Shown in pieces: positions 27,826 to 36,206 of a DNA stretch of 64,000 nt. This DNA is from JAOUEA01 sp963825635 (GTDB lineage Bacteria; Actinomycetota; UBA4738; HRBIN12), in the NCBI GenBank assembly GCA_963825635.1, contig CAWGTU010000001.1:1550001-1614000 (forward strand), in the 5' to 3' direction. Position numbers and translations under genes: made by a program. Within the stretch, counting starts at the first letter, position 1; every line of letters starts with the position of its first letter. The notes beneath the pieces were generated by a model. That model had not been told where the DNA came from, ran no database searches, and saw only the letters and a list, made by a program, of their open reading frames with translations.

Positions 27826-28944
27826 TCAGCGCGGGTTGCGATCAACGAACGGCGGTCGCACCACATCCGCGACCCCCCGCCGTCCGCGGATGTCGACCTC
27901 CACCTCGTCGCCAGCGGCGGCGATGTCGGCGGGCCAGAGGTAGGCGAGGCCGATGCCGGTCTGCAGCAGCGGCGAGAACGTGCCGCTGGTGACCTCGCCG
28001 ATCAGCTGGTCCTCGACGAACACGGGATAGTGCGCTCGTGGGATGTGCCGGCGCTCCCGCATCCGAAGACCCACCAACCGGCTCGGCAGGCCTTCATCTC
28101 GTTGCCGAAGCAGCGACGCTCGTCCCCGGAACTCGCCCTTGTCGAACGAGACGGCCCACGAGAGTCCGGCCTCCAGGGCGGTGACCGACTCGAACAGGTC
28201 CTGGCCGTAGAGCGGGTACCCCATCTCGAGCCGAAGCACGTCGCGGGCCGCGAGGCCGCAGGGTGCGCCGCCGTATGGCTCCATCGCGTCGAGCAGCGCG
28301 CTCCACAAGTCGTGGGCCACGTCCTGGAACGTGAACAGCTCGAACCCGATTTCGCCCGTGTACCCCGATCTCGTGACGATCACGGGCCGTCGCTTGTACT
28401 CCGACTCGGCGCACTGCATGAACGCGAGGTCTCCCGCCTCGGGGAACAGCCGTTGCATGACACGGACCGACTCCGGGCCTTGGACCGCGAGGAAACACCA
28501 GTCCTGGTGGTACATCAGGTGCACGCGGCCATCGGCAGGCGTCTCCTCCAGGATCTGCAGAACCCGGTGCGCGTTGGCCGCGTTGGGCACGACGAAGTAC
28601 CGCTCGTCGTCCAAGCGATACACGATGAGGTCCTCGATCACGCCGCCGCCTTCGTTCAGCACCAGGTTGTAGAGCGCCTCACCGACGGCGGAGCGGGACA
28701 CGTCGTTGGTGACGACCCGTTGCAGCAGGCCCAGGGCTCCGGTTCCCTGCACATCGACCTTCCCCAGGTGCGTGAGGTCGAACAACCCCACCCGCTCGCG
28801 GACCGCCTCGTGCTCCTTGAGGGCCCCGGCGTACTCGATCGGCATCAGCCACCCGCCGAACGGCCCGAGCTTCGCACCCAGCGCCCGGTGCTCGCCCTCG
28901 AGCGGGGTGTGCTGCAGCGCCGCGGGCTCGTCCACGCCCGGCAT
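27826..28944 (-). CDS. gcvT: Aminomethyltransferase (glycine cleavage T protein family)
   Basis: This 372-residue protein transfers the aminomethyl group of glycine to tetrahydrofolate as part of the glycine cleavage system. It begins with LQHTPLEGEHRALGAKLGPFGGWLMPIEY and has the folate-binding pattern SGYTGEIGFELF and the aspartate-containing AARDVLRLEMGYPLYGQD. The other glycine cleavage genes (gcvP, gcvH) are not in this window. The divergent lpd encodes the L-protein shared with the oxoacid dehydrogenases. Forty bases separate the two start codons. Confidence 0.88.
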   Translation of the reverse strand: MPGVDEPAALQHTPLEGEHRALGAKLGPFGGWLMPIEYAGALKEHEAVRERVGLFDLTHLGKVDVQGTGALGLLQRVVTNDVSRSAVGEALYNLVLNEGGGVIEDLIVYRLDDERYFVVPNAANAHRVLQILEETPADGRVHLMYHQDWCFLAVQGPESVRVMQRLFPEAGDLAFMQCAESEYKRRPVIVTRSGYTGEIGFELFTFQDVAHDLWSALLDAMEPYGGAPCGLAARDVLRLEMGYPLYGQDLFESVTALEAGLSWAVSFDKGEFRGRASLLRQRDEGLPSRLVGLRMRERRHIPRAHYPVFVEDQLIGEVTSGTFSPLLQTGIGLAYLWPADIAAAGDEVEVDIRGRRGVADVVRPPFVDRNPR

Positions 28945-28984
28945 CGTAGCCGCTCGGAGGAAGCCCGGTAGACTGGCTCGTCGG

Positions 28985-30367
28985 ATGGGTGATGCGTACG
29001 ACGTAGCCGTGATCGGAGGCGGGACCGCAGGGTACTCCGCCGCCCTGCGCGCCGCCCAGCTCGGCCTGCGCGTGGCCCTCGTCGAGCGCGACGATCGCAT
29101 CGGCGGGACGTGTCTGCTCCGGGGGTGCATCCCCACGAAGGCTTTGCTGCAGTCGGCCGCGGTGATGGACACCATCGATCGTTCCGACGAGTGGGGCATC
29201 AAGGCGTCGGGCGAGCCCGACTGGTCGGCCGTGAAGGCGTTCGAGGATTCGGTCGTCGACAAGCTGGTCAAGGGTGTCACCGGTCTGATCTCGGCTCGCA
29301 AGATCGACGTCGTGCACGGGCTGGCGCGGTTGGTGCCCGGTCGGACCGCCCTCGATGTCGGCGGGTCTCGGCTCGAGGCGAGCGACCTCGTGATCGCGAC
29401 CGGATCCGCCCCGAAGATGCTCCCCGGCATCGAGCGGACCGACCGCATCATCACGAGCGACGAGGCGCTCTGGTACGACCGCATCCCCAGCTCGGCGGTC
29501 GTGATCGGCGCCGGCGCGGTCGGCCTCGAGTTCGCATCGCTGTACCGATCGTTCGGCGCGGAGGTGACCCTCGTCGAGGCGCTCCCGCGGCTCGCGCCGC
29601 TCGAGGACGACGAGGTGTCCAAGGAGATCGCACGCGCGTACCGCAAACGGGGCATCACCACGGCGGCCGGAGCGTCCGTCCAGGGAGTCGTGGACACTGG
29701 CGACGCGATCGAGGTGACTTACGACGCCGGGAAGGGCCCCGTGACCGTCGCCGCCGACCTCTGCCTCGTCGCGACCGGGCGTGGCCCGGTGACCGAGGGA
29801 CTCGGCCTCACGGAGGCCGGGGTCTCCACCCACGAGAGGGGATACGTGAACGTCGACGCTCGGCTGCGCACGAACGTCGACCACGTGTGGGCGATCGGCG
29901 ACGTGGCCTCGACCCCTCTGCAGCTCGCCCACGTGGCGTTCACCGAGGGGTACGCGGTCGCCGAACGGATCGCGGGACTCGACGTGGCCGAGATCGAGTA
30001 CGTGAACATCCCCAAGGTCACCTACTGCACGCCCGAGATCGCGAGCGTGGGACTGACCGAGGCGCAGGCCCGCGAGGCCGGACTCGGCGTCACGGTCGAC
30101 AAGGTCGACTTCCGAGCGATCGGCAAGGCGAACATGCTCGGCGAGGGCGGATTCGTGAAGGTCGTCGCCGAGACCGACGGACCGGTTCGCGGCGTGCACA
30201 TGATCGGCCCTCACGTGACGGACCTGATCGCCGAGGGCATGCTGATCGTGAATTGGGAAGCGATGCCCACCGAGGTGGCGGCCATGATGCACCCGCACCC
30301 GTCCTTGTCCGAAGGCATCGGCGAGGCGCACCTCGCGCTCGTCGGCAAGCCCCTTCACACCCCGTGA
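28985..30367 (+). CDS. lpd: Dihydrolipoyl dehydrogenase (E3)
   Basis: This 460-residue flavoprotein reoxidises dihydrolipoyl groups and reduces NAD+. It has the N-terminal FAD motif VIGGGTAGYSAALRAAQLG, the redox-active pair in GGTCLLRGCIPTKALL, the NAD motif VIGAGAVGLEFASLY and the C-terminal dimer-interface HPHPSLSEGIGEAH with catalytic histidine. The ATG at 28985 follows a TAGACT box by 10 nt. It heads an lpd-E1 alpha-E1 beta-E2-lipB run and can serve both dehydrogenase modules and the glycine cleavage system. Confidence 0.95.
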   Translation: MGDAYDVAVIGGGTAGYSAALRAAQLGLRVALVERDDRIGGTCLLRGCIPTKALLQSAAVMDTIDRSDEWGIKASGEPDWSAVKAFEDSVVDKLVKGVTGLISARKIDVVHGLARLVPGRTALDVGGSRLEASDLVIATGSAPKMLPGIERTDRIITSDEALWYDRIPSSAVVIGAGAVGLEFASLYRSFGAEVTLVEALPRLAPLEDDEVSKEIARAYRKRGITTAAGASVQGVVDTGDAIEVTYDAGKGPVTVAADLCLVATGRGPVTEGLGLTEAGVSTHERGYVNVDARLRTNVDHVWAIGDVASTPLQLAHVAFTEGYAVAERIAGLDVAEIEYVNIPKVTYCTPEIASVGLTEAQAREAGLGVTVDKVDFRAIGKANMLGEGGFVKVVAETDGPVRGVHMIGPHVTDLIAEGMLIVNWEAMPTEVAAMMHPHPSLSEGIGEAHLALVGKPLHTP

Positions 30368-30378
30368 GGAGCGAGCGA

Positions 30379-31452
30379 GTGGCGACCGAAGTCGACCCGG
30401 CCGGTATCCCCGCCGAGACGTCGGGTGCCCGACGGCCCCTGCCCGACGACGAGTTGGTCGAGATGCTGCACATGCTCAAGCTGAGCCGATACTTCGACGA
30501 GCGCATGGAGGCCCTGTACCGCCAGGGTCGGCTGCCGGGGGCGATCTACTCGGGTCGCGGACAGGAGGGCACGCACGTCGGTGCCGCCTGGGCCCTGCGC
30601 CCCGACGACTCGCTCTTCCCCACGCACCGCGACCTCACCGCCCAGCTGACGAAGGGTCTGGATCTCAAGCGGGTGATGGCACAGTTCTGGGCGCGCATCG
30701 ACGGCTACACGCGCGGGCGCGACGGCAACAGCCACATCGGCGACTGGTACGGCAACAAGACGTTCACGGTGATGTCGCATCTGCCGATCGCGTATCCGGT
30801 CGCCGTGGGGGCAGCGCTCGCATACAAGCTCAAGGGCGAGCCCAACGTGGCCCTCGCGATCTGCGGCGACGGCGCCACCTCGAACGGTCGCTGGCACGAG
30901 GCGATCAACACGTCCGCGGTCCATCGGCTTCCGGTGGTCTGGGTCGTGAACAACAACCAGTTCGCGTACTCGACCCCGAACGCGCTCGAGTTCGCGATCC
31001 CGACGATCGCCGAGAGGGCGGTCGCCTACGGCATCCCGGGGCTACGCGTCGACGGCGGCGACGTGCTCGAGGTCTTCGAGGCCACGCGCGCGGCGGTCGA
31101 GCGCGCGCGGGGCGGGGAGGGGCCGACCCTGATCGAGGCTGTGTCGCTGCGGTGGCGGGGGCACGCCGGCCACGACCCGGCGAAGTACATGCCCGACGAG
31201 ATGCTCCAGGAGTACATGGCGAACCACGATCCGGTGCGCAACTTCGAGGAGTACCTCCTCTCCGAGGGGGTCGTCACGAAGGACGACATCGATGCGATCG
31301 TGCAGCGCGTGGAGGCAGAGTTCGACGAGGGCTACGAGTTCGCCCTCGCCTCGCCGTTCCCCGAGCCCGGCGACGCCACGAAGGGCCTCTGGGTCGAGGA
31401 CGGCTACTGGACCAGCGAGCCCGGTCGCGGTGGCGGCACGGAGGCCGGCTGA
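30379..31452 (+). CDS. 2-oxoacid dehydrogenase E1 component, alpha subunit (first copy)
   Basis: This 357-residue subunit of a pyruvate or branched-chain dehydrogenase binds thiamine diphosphate. The ThDP motif reads GDGATSNGRWHEAINTSAVHRLPVVWVVNNN. Substrate class is not resolved by eye. The GTG at 30379 follows GAGGAG by 7 nt. It overlaps the E1 beta start by one base (TGATG), so both chains are made together. Confidence 0.92.
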   Translation: MATEVDPAGIPAETSGARRPLPDDELVEMLHMLKLSRYFDERMEALYRQGRLPGAIYSGRGQEGTHVGAAWALRPDDSLFPTHRDLTAQLTKGLDLKRVMAQFWARIDGYTRGRDGNSHIGDWYGNKTFTVMSHLPIAYPVAVGAALAYKLKGEPNVALAICGDGATSNGRWHEAINTSAVHRLPVVWVVNNNQFAYSTPNALEFAIPTIAERAVAYGIPGLRVDGGDVLEVFEATRAAVERARGGEGPTLIEAVSLRWRGHAGHDPAKYMPDEMLQEYMANHDPVRNFEEYLLSEGVVTKDDIDAIVQRVEAEFDEGYEFALASPFPEPGDATKGLWVEDGYWTSEPGRGGGTEAG

Positions 31453-32501
31453 TGGCGACCACGGCGAAGGTCGAAGCGGGCGCCGCCGGCCACGGCGCGG
31501 AGCCGCGCGGCAAGCGCGGAGACGACGGCCAGGCCACCTACCTGATCGCGATCGCCGAGGCCCTGTGGGAGGAGATGGAACGCGACGAGCGCGTCTACAT
31601 GCTCGGCGAGGACATCGGTGTCTACGGCGGTGCCTTCAAGGTGACCGAGGGATTCCTCGACCGGTTCGGCGGCAACCGCGTGATCGACACCCCGATCGCC
31701 GAGGAGGCGATCGTGGGCATGGCGGTCGGGTCCGCGATGGAGGGGCTGCGCCCGGTCGCCGAGTTCCAGTACGCGGACTTCATGTCGTCGGGCTTCGACT
31801 CGATCTCGACGGTGCTCGGGCGCTACCACTACCGGTCCGGCGTGCCGCTGCCGGTCGTCCTGCGCGGTCCCTCGGGCGGCTACGTGCGGGCATCGTCGTT
31901 CCACTCGGTGAACCCCGAACCGTGGTTCGCCTACGGAGGCGGCATCAAGATCGTGGCGCCCGCCTTCCCGGCCGACGCGAAAGGACTCATGAAGTCCGCG
32001 GTGCGCGATGACAACCCCGTGCTGTACCTCGAGCACAAGTGGATCTACCGGCGCATCAAAGAACAGGTGCCGACCGATCCCGACTTCCTCGTGCCGATCG
32101 GCGAGGCCGAGGTGAAGCGAGCAGGGACCGACGTCTCGATCGTCACCTACGGCGCCCTCGTGCACAAGTCCCTGGAAGCGGCCGAGAACCTCGCCCAGCG
32201 GGGCATCTCCGCCGAGGTCGTCGACCTCCGGACCGTGCACCCGATCGACGAGGAGACCGTGCTGAGCTCGATCGCGAAGACGTCGCGCGCGCTGGTCGTG
32301 AGCGAGAGCTACCGGTTCGTCGGCATCGGTGCCGAGGTCGGGGCGACGATCGCCGAGAAGGCGTTCGAACACCTCGACGCGCCCGTGACCCGCCTCTCGC
32401 CGCCGAACATGCCCGTGCCCTTCTCCCCCACGCTCGAGGACGCATTCCTACCCCAGGTGGCAGACATCGAGCGCGCCGTCGAGGAGTTGTCCGCTTGGTG
32501 A
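31452..32501 (+). CDS. 2-oxoacid dehydrogenase E1 component, beta subunit (first copy)
   Basis: This 349-residue chain completes the E1 alpha2beta2 enzyme. It has YLIAIAEALWEEMERDERVYMLGEDIGVYGG, RVIDTPIAEEAIVGMAVG and ADFMSSGFDSI, all typical of the transketolase-type beta chain. The first 28 residues are extra compared with most relatives and look disordered. The gene sits between E1 alpha and E2. Confidence 0.93.
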   Translation: MATTAKVEAGAAGHGAEPRGKRGDDGQATYLIAIAEALWEEMERDERVYMLGEDIGVYGGAFKVTEGFLDRFGGNRVIDTPIAEEAIVGMAVGSAMEGLRPVAEFQYADFMSSGFDSISTVLGRYHYRSGVPLPVVLRGPSGGYVRASSFHSVNPEPWFAYGGGIKIVAPAFPADAKGLMKSAVRDDNPVLYLEHKWIYRRIKEQVPTDPDFLVPIGEAEVKRAGTDVSIVTYGALVHKSLEAAENLAQRGISAEVVDLRTVHPIDEETVLSSIAKTSRALVVSESYRFVGIGAEVGATIAEKAFEHLDAPVTRLSPPNMPVPFSPTLEDAFLPQVADIERAVEELSAW

Positions 32502-32529
32502 GCCGCGCGCCGCGCGAGGGAGGAGCCCG

Positions 32530-33873
32530 ATGACGTCGATCCAGATGCCGCAGCTCGGCGAGACGATCGTCGAAGGCACGATCCTGAAGTGGCTGAAGGC
32601 CGAAGGCGAGGCCGTGGAGCGCGACGAGCCCTTGTTCGAGATCTCGACCGACAAGGTCGACACGGAGGTGCCGTCGCCGGTGGCAGGCACCCTCACGACG
32701 ATCCTCGTCGCCGAAGGCGAGACGGTGCCGGTCGGTACACGGCTGGCCGAGGTCGCGTCGGACGAGGACTCGGCTGTCGCTCCGGCGGGTGAGGCTGCGG
32801 CATCGTCCGCGCCGCCGACCTCGCTGGCGAGCGGGGGGCCCAGTGGCGAGACGCCGGGCCAGGGCGCGAGCGATGCCTCCACCTCACCCGCCTCCGCGCC
32901 TGCGGCGCCCGCGGCGGTCGCTGCCGTCGCATCGTCGATGCCCGATCGGGGGCCTCGATCACAGATCCTCTCGCCGCTCGTGCGCAAGCTGGCGCAGGAG
33001 CACGGGATCGACCTGTCGACGGTGAGCGGTACCGGCACCGGGGGGAGGATCACCAAGGCCGACGTGATGGCGGCCGTCACCTCCGGCCCCGGCCCGACGT
33101 CCGCGGCGGGGGTCGCGGCAGCAGCTCCCGCGGCGGTGACACCTCCTTCCGTAGGGGCGGCGGCGGTCGAGGGCGAGACCGTCGAGCCGATGTCGCACAT
33201 CCGCAAGGCCATCGCGACGCACATGGTGGCGTCGGTCAACGAGACCGCGCGCGCGTGGACGATGGTCGAGGTGAACGTGGAGCATCTCGTCAGGCTGCGC
33301 GAGCGCGCGAAGGACGCCTTCCTTGCGGTGCACGGGGTGAAGCTGACGTACCTGCCCTTCGTTGTGCGCGCGACCGTCGATGCGCTGCAGGCGTTCCCGG
33401 CGGTGAACTCCCGGATCGCCGGCGACGACGTCGTCACGCCCCGGGCGGTGCACATGGGGATCGCCGTGAGCTACGACGCCGGATTGATCGTGCCAGTGAT
33501 CCGCAACGCCGACGTGATGAACAGCGTGGGGGTCGCCCGGGCGATCGCCGACCTCGCCGCTCGAGCCCGATCGCACCAGCTGAAACCCGACGAGGTGCAA
33601 GGCGCCACGTTCACGATCACGAACCCCGGCCCGTACGGATCGCTGATCAGCGTGCCGATCATCAATCAGCCGAACGTGGGCATCCTCTCGCTCGACGGCA
33701 TCCAGCGTCGGCCCGTCGTGGTCGAGGGTGACGCGATCGCGGTGCGCAGCATGGTCTACGTCTCGATGTCGTGGGACCACCGCCTGATCGACGGTGAGAT
33801 CGCCACGCGGTTCCTGGCTCGCGTCAAGCAGAACCTCGAGAGCTGGGATTTCGCCGAGGACCTCGGGATCTGA
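32530..33873 (+). CDS. Dihydrolipoamide acyltransferase (E2)
   Basis: This 447-residue core enzyme has one lipoyl domain (residues 1-75) with the lipoylated lysine in FEISTDKVDTEVPSPV, then an Ala/Pro-rich linker. A peripheral subunit-binding domain follows (about 143-180, ILSPLVRKLAQEHGIDLSTV), then the acyltransferase domain (about 220-447). The catalytic motif is SWDHRLIDG. It is the lipoate-bearing partner of the E1 chains just upstream, and is the only E2 gene in the window. It ends with TGATG over the lipB start. Confidence 0.94.
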   Translation: MTSIQMPQLGETIVEGTILKWLKAEGEAVERDEPLFEISTDKVDTEVPSPVAGTLTTILVAEGETVPVGTRLAEVASDEDSAVAPAGEAAASSAPPTSLASGGPSGETPGQGASDASTSPASAPAAPAAVAAVASSMPDRGPRSQILSPLVRKLAQEHGIDLSTVSGTGTGGRITKADVMAAVTSGPGPTSAAGVAAAAPAAVTPPSVGAAAVEGETVEPMSHIRKAIATHMVASVNETARAWTMVEVNVEHLVRLRERAKDAFLAVHGVKLTYLPFVVRATVDALQAFPAVNSRIAGDDVVTPRAVHMGIAVSYDAGLIVPVIRNADVMNSVGVARAIADLAARARSHQLKPDEVQGATFTITNPGPYGSLISVPIINQPNVGILSLDGIQRRPVVVEGDAIAVRSMVYVSMSWDHRLIDGEIATRFLARVKQNLESWDFAEDLGI

Positions 33874-34574
33874 TGACCCGGCGAACCTGGCTCTTCGAGC
33901 CCGAGGGGGTCGTCCCGTACGACGCCGCGAACGACGCGATGCACGACCTGGCACGGCGGCGACTCGACGACGTGATCCCGGATGCCGCGATCCTGCTCCA
34001 GCACCCCCCCGTGTTCACGGCCGGCAGGCGAGCCAAGCCCGAGCATCTGGTCTGGAGCGAGGACGAGGCCACCGCGCACGGTGCCGAGGTGCATCACATC
34101 GACCGTGGTGGCTCGTTCACCTTCCACGGACCGGGACAGCTCGTGGGGTATCCGATCCTGCACCTCGGCGGTCGCCCCGATGCCGCCCGGTACCTGCGCT
34201 CGCTCGAGGCCGCCGTGATCAGGACCGGCGCGGAGCTCGGGGTGCAGCTGCATCGGCGGGGGGACGTGCAGACGGGTGTGTTCGCGGGAGAGGACAAGGT
34301 CTGCGCGATCGGCGTGCGCCTGATGCGAACCCGGGTCACGCTGCACGGATTCGCGATCAACTGTGACACCGACCTCTCGTGGTTCGACGGCATCGTGGCG
34401 TGCGGACTCCCCGACAACGGCGTGACGTCGCTCTCTCGGCTGCTGGACCGCGACGTCACCGTCGAGGAGGTCCGGCCGATCGTGCGTCACGCTCTCGCGG
34501 CGGAGTTCGATCTCGCGTTCGAGGAAGCGCCGGCCGACGAGCTGGCGCTGTTGCGCTCGCCGTTGGTGGCGTGA
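33873..34574 (+). CDS. lipB: Octanoyltransferase
   Basis: This 233-residue enzyme moves octanoate from acyl-carrier protein to lipoyl domains, the first step of lipoate synthesis. Motifs are RGGSFTFHGPGQLVGYPI, DKVCAIGVRLMRTRVTLHGF with the catalytic lysine, and the thiol cysteine in IVACGLPDNGVTSL. Its ATG overlaps the E2 stop by one base, so lipoylation is coupled to E2 synthesis. LipA, the next enzyme, is encoded at 45.6 kb. Confidence 0.95.
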   Translation: MTRRTWLFEPEGVVPYDAANDAMHDLARRRLDDVIPDAAILLQHPPVFTAGRRAKPEHLVWSEDEATAHGAEVHHIDRGGSFTFHGPGQLVGYPILHLGGRPDAARYLRSLEAAVIRTGAELGVQLHRRGDVQTGVFAGEDKVCAIGVRLMRTRVTLHGFAINCDTDLSWFDGIVACGLPDNGVTSLSRLLDRDVTVEEVRPIVRHALAAEFDLAFEEAPADELALLRSPLVA

Positions 34575-34584
34575 GGAGCGCAGT

Positions 34585-34599
34585 CGCCGGCCACCGGCG
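34585..34599. terminator. Hairpin after lipB
   Basis: CGCCGG-CCA-CCGGCG forms a 6-bp stem with a 3-nt loop between convergent lipB and a methyltransferase gene. It has no T-run. Confidence 0.4.
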
Positions 34600-34617
34600 T
34601 CGGTCGATCGATCCCGG

Positions 34618-35364
34618 TCAGACGGAGTCGGCGATCAACGCGTAGCGCGGCGCGTGTTCCAGCCACCCGAGCGGCCACCCCTCGTGCAGACGGGCGGCCC
34701 ACTCGACGTCGCGCAGACGCTGGATGCGAACGCCCGCCCAGCCGGACTCGTATACGGCGTCGATCAACGGGGCGGGCGATGGCATCCGTGCCAGCGGCAG
34801 CGCCTCGAGCACCTCGTCGGGGTAGGGCGCGTGATGGTGGTCGGCGATCCCCATCGCGCGACGCGCCATGCCGGCGACCGCGTGCCTGGCCCGGTCGGCC
34901 GGGGCGTGTGACCCCCAAACGCCCTCGAAGAGCACGAGGCGGCCGCCGGTCGCGGTCACCTTTCGCCAGGCGCGGAGCGCGCCGGCCGGATCGGGCATCG
35001 TCCACAGCACGTGGCGCTCGATCACGGCGTCGAACGGTCCGTCGGGCGGCGCCATCGCGGACCCCAGCTCGAACGAGAGTTCCAGGTCCCGCGCAGCGGC
35101 CTTCTGACGCGCCTTCGAGAGCATGCCCTCGGACAGGTCCAAGGCGGTCACGCGATACCCGAGCTCGGTCGCGAGCAGGCTCAGCGAGCCTGTGCCCGCT
35201 CCCACGTCGAGCACCGAGATGGGCGGCTCGGGCAGGGCCCTGCGCAGCGCTGATCGCCAGGCGGCTGCCTCCAGCGGGTCGGAGACGGCATGCGACGCGG
35301 AGAGATCGTAGGTCTCGGCATCGCGATCCCAGAAGTCCCGGATGCTGCCGTGCACGTCGGACAT
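34618..35364 (-). CDS. Class I SAM-dependent methyltransferase
   Basis: This 248-residue protein has a Rossmann methyltransferase core: motif I VLDVGAGTGSLSLLATELGYRVTALDLSEGML and the post-motif region PPDGPFDAVIERHVLWTMPDPAGAL. The substrate is not identifiable. It is the last gene of the copper operon, 21 nt after the thioredoxin-like gene, with GAAGGGA before its ATG at 35364. An ATG 15 nt upstream is in-frame but less likely. Confidence 0.85.
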   Translation of the reverse strand: MSDVHGSIRDFWDRDAETYDLSASHAVSDPLEAAAWRSALRRALPEPPISVLDVGAGTGSLSLLATELGYRVTALDLSEGMLSKARQKAAARDLELSFELGSAMAPPDGPFDAVIERHVLWTMPDPAGALRAWRKVTATGGRLVLFEGVWGSHAPADRARHAVAGMARRAMGIADHHHAPYPDEVLEALPLARMPSPAPLIDAVYESGWAGVRIQRLRDVEWAARLHEGWPLGWLEHAPRYALIADSV

Positions 35365-35385
35365 GCTGCGTCCCTTCACGGGTCG

Positions 35386-36201
35386 TCAGAAGAGCCGAGC
35401 GGCGAGCTTCGGCCGGTACTCCCCGACGAGGGGATCGTCATCGAGCGTGGCGAACACGTCGACCATCGATTCCCTCGCGAGGGCAGGATCTTCGTCGAAG
35501 GCCGCGAGCAGCCCGTCGAGTGCCTCACGCCACCGTCCGGAGGCGGCTGCCACTCTGGCCCGCGTGATCGCATCGTCGCCCGAGAGCGAACCCCAGTCGT
35601 GGACCCGCACGGAGGCCAGGACACGCTCCGCGTCGGGGTCGGGTACCAGGGGTTCGACGAGGGCCTTCGCCTCGTCGAACTCCCCGCGGCTCACGAGGAT
35701 GCGGGCGAGCCCCACGGCCGCATCCCGGTTCTCCGGGTCCTTCTCGAGAGCGTCGCGGTACCCGGCCTCCGCCGACTCCAGATCGCCGGCGACCTCCTCC
35801 GCCAGGGCCTCGTCGGCCTCGGCCTCGGCCTCGCTCGGGAGGATCGAGTCGACGAACCGGTTGACCTCGGGTTCGGGGTAAGCCCCGATGAACATGTTCA
35901 CGGGCTGCCCGCCGCTGAACGCCACGACGGTCGGGATCCCCTGGCTCTGCACCGCCTGCAGCAGCGCGTTGCCGACGGCATTGGCATCGACGTCGAGCTT
36001 GGCCAACAGGAACGCCCCCTGCCGTTCGCCGGCGACCTTCTCGAGGATCGGGCCGAGCGTGCGACACGGCGCGCACCACGAGGCCCACATGTCGACCACG
36101 ACGGGGCGCTGCATCGAGCCCTCGATCACCACCTGCTCGAAGTCGGCGTCGGTGACGTCGACCACAGTGGTCGTGGTGCTCGGCCTGCTCATGTCCACCA
36201 T
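35386..36201 (-). CDS. Thioredoxin-TPR protein (YbbN/CnoX-like)
   Basis: This 271-residue protein has a thioredoxin domain (about 15-125) with the redox motif CAPC in ASWCAPCRTLGPILEKVAGE and the cis-proline region GIPTVVAFSGGQPV. C-terminal tetratricopeptide-like helices follow (about 140-271, GYRDALEKDPENRDAAVGLARILVS). Relatives act as redox-linked chaperones. It starts 5 nt after copA, which suggests that it protects or repairs proteins under copper or oxidative stress. An ATG at 36192 is an alternative start. Confidence 0.85.
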   Translation of the reverse strand: MVDMSRPSTTTTVVDVTDADFEQVVIEGSMQRPVVVDMWASWCAPCRTLGPILEKVAGERQGAFLLAKLDVDANAVGNALLQAVQSQGIPTVVAFSGGQPVNMFIGAYPEPEVNRFVDSILPSEAEAEADEALAEEVAGDLESAEAGYRDALEKDPENRDAAVGLARILVSRGEFDEAKALVEPLVPDPDAERVLASVRVHDWGSLSGDDAITRARVAAASGRWREALDGLLAAFDEDPALARESMVDVFATLDDDPLVGEYRPKLAARLF

Positions 36202-36206
36202 GGTCT

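Noticed and set aside
28945..28984. Possible glycine riboswitch before gcvT
   Set aside because: Only 40 nt separate the divergent starts, too little for the aptamer.
28679..30358. A 559-codon minus-strand open frame opposite lpd
   Set aside because: Antisense shadow of a well-supported dehydrogenase gene; no domain features.
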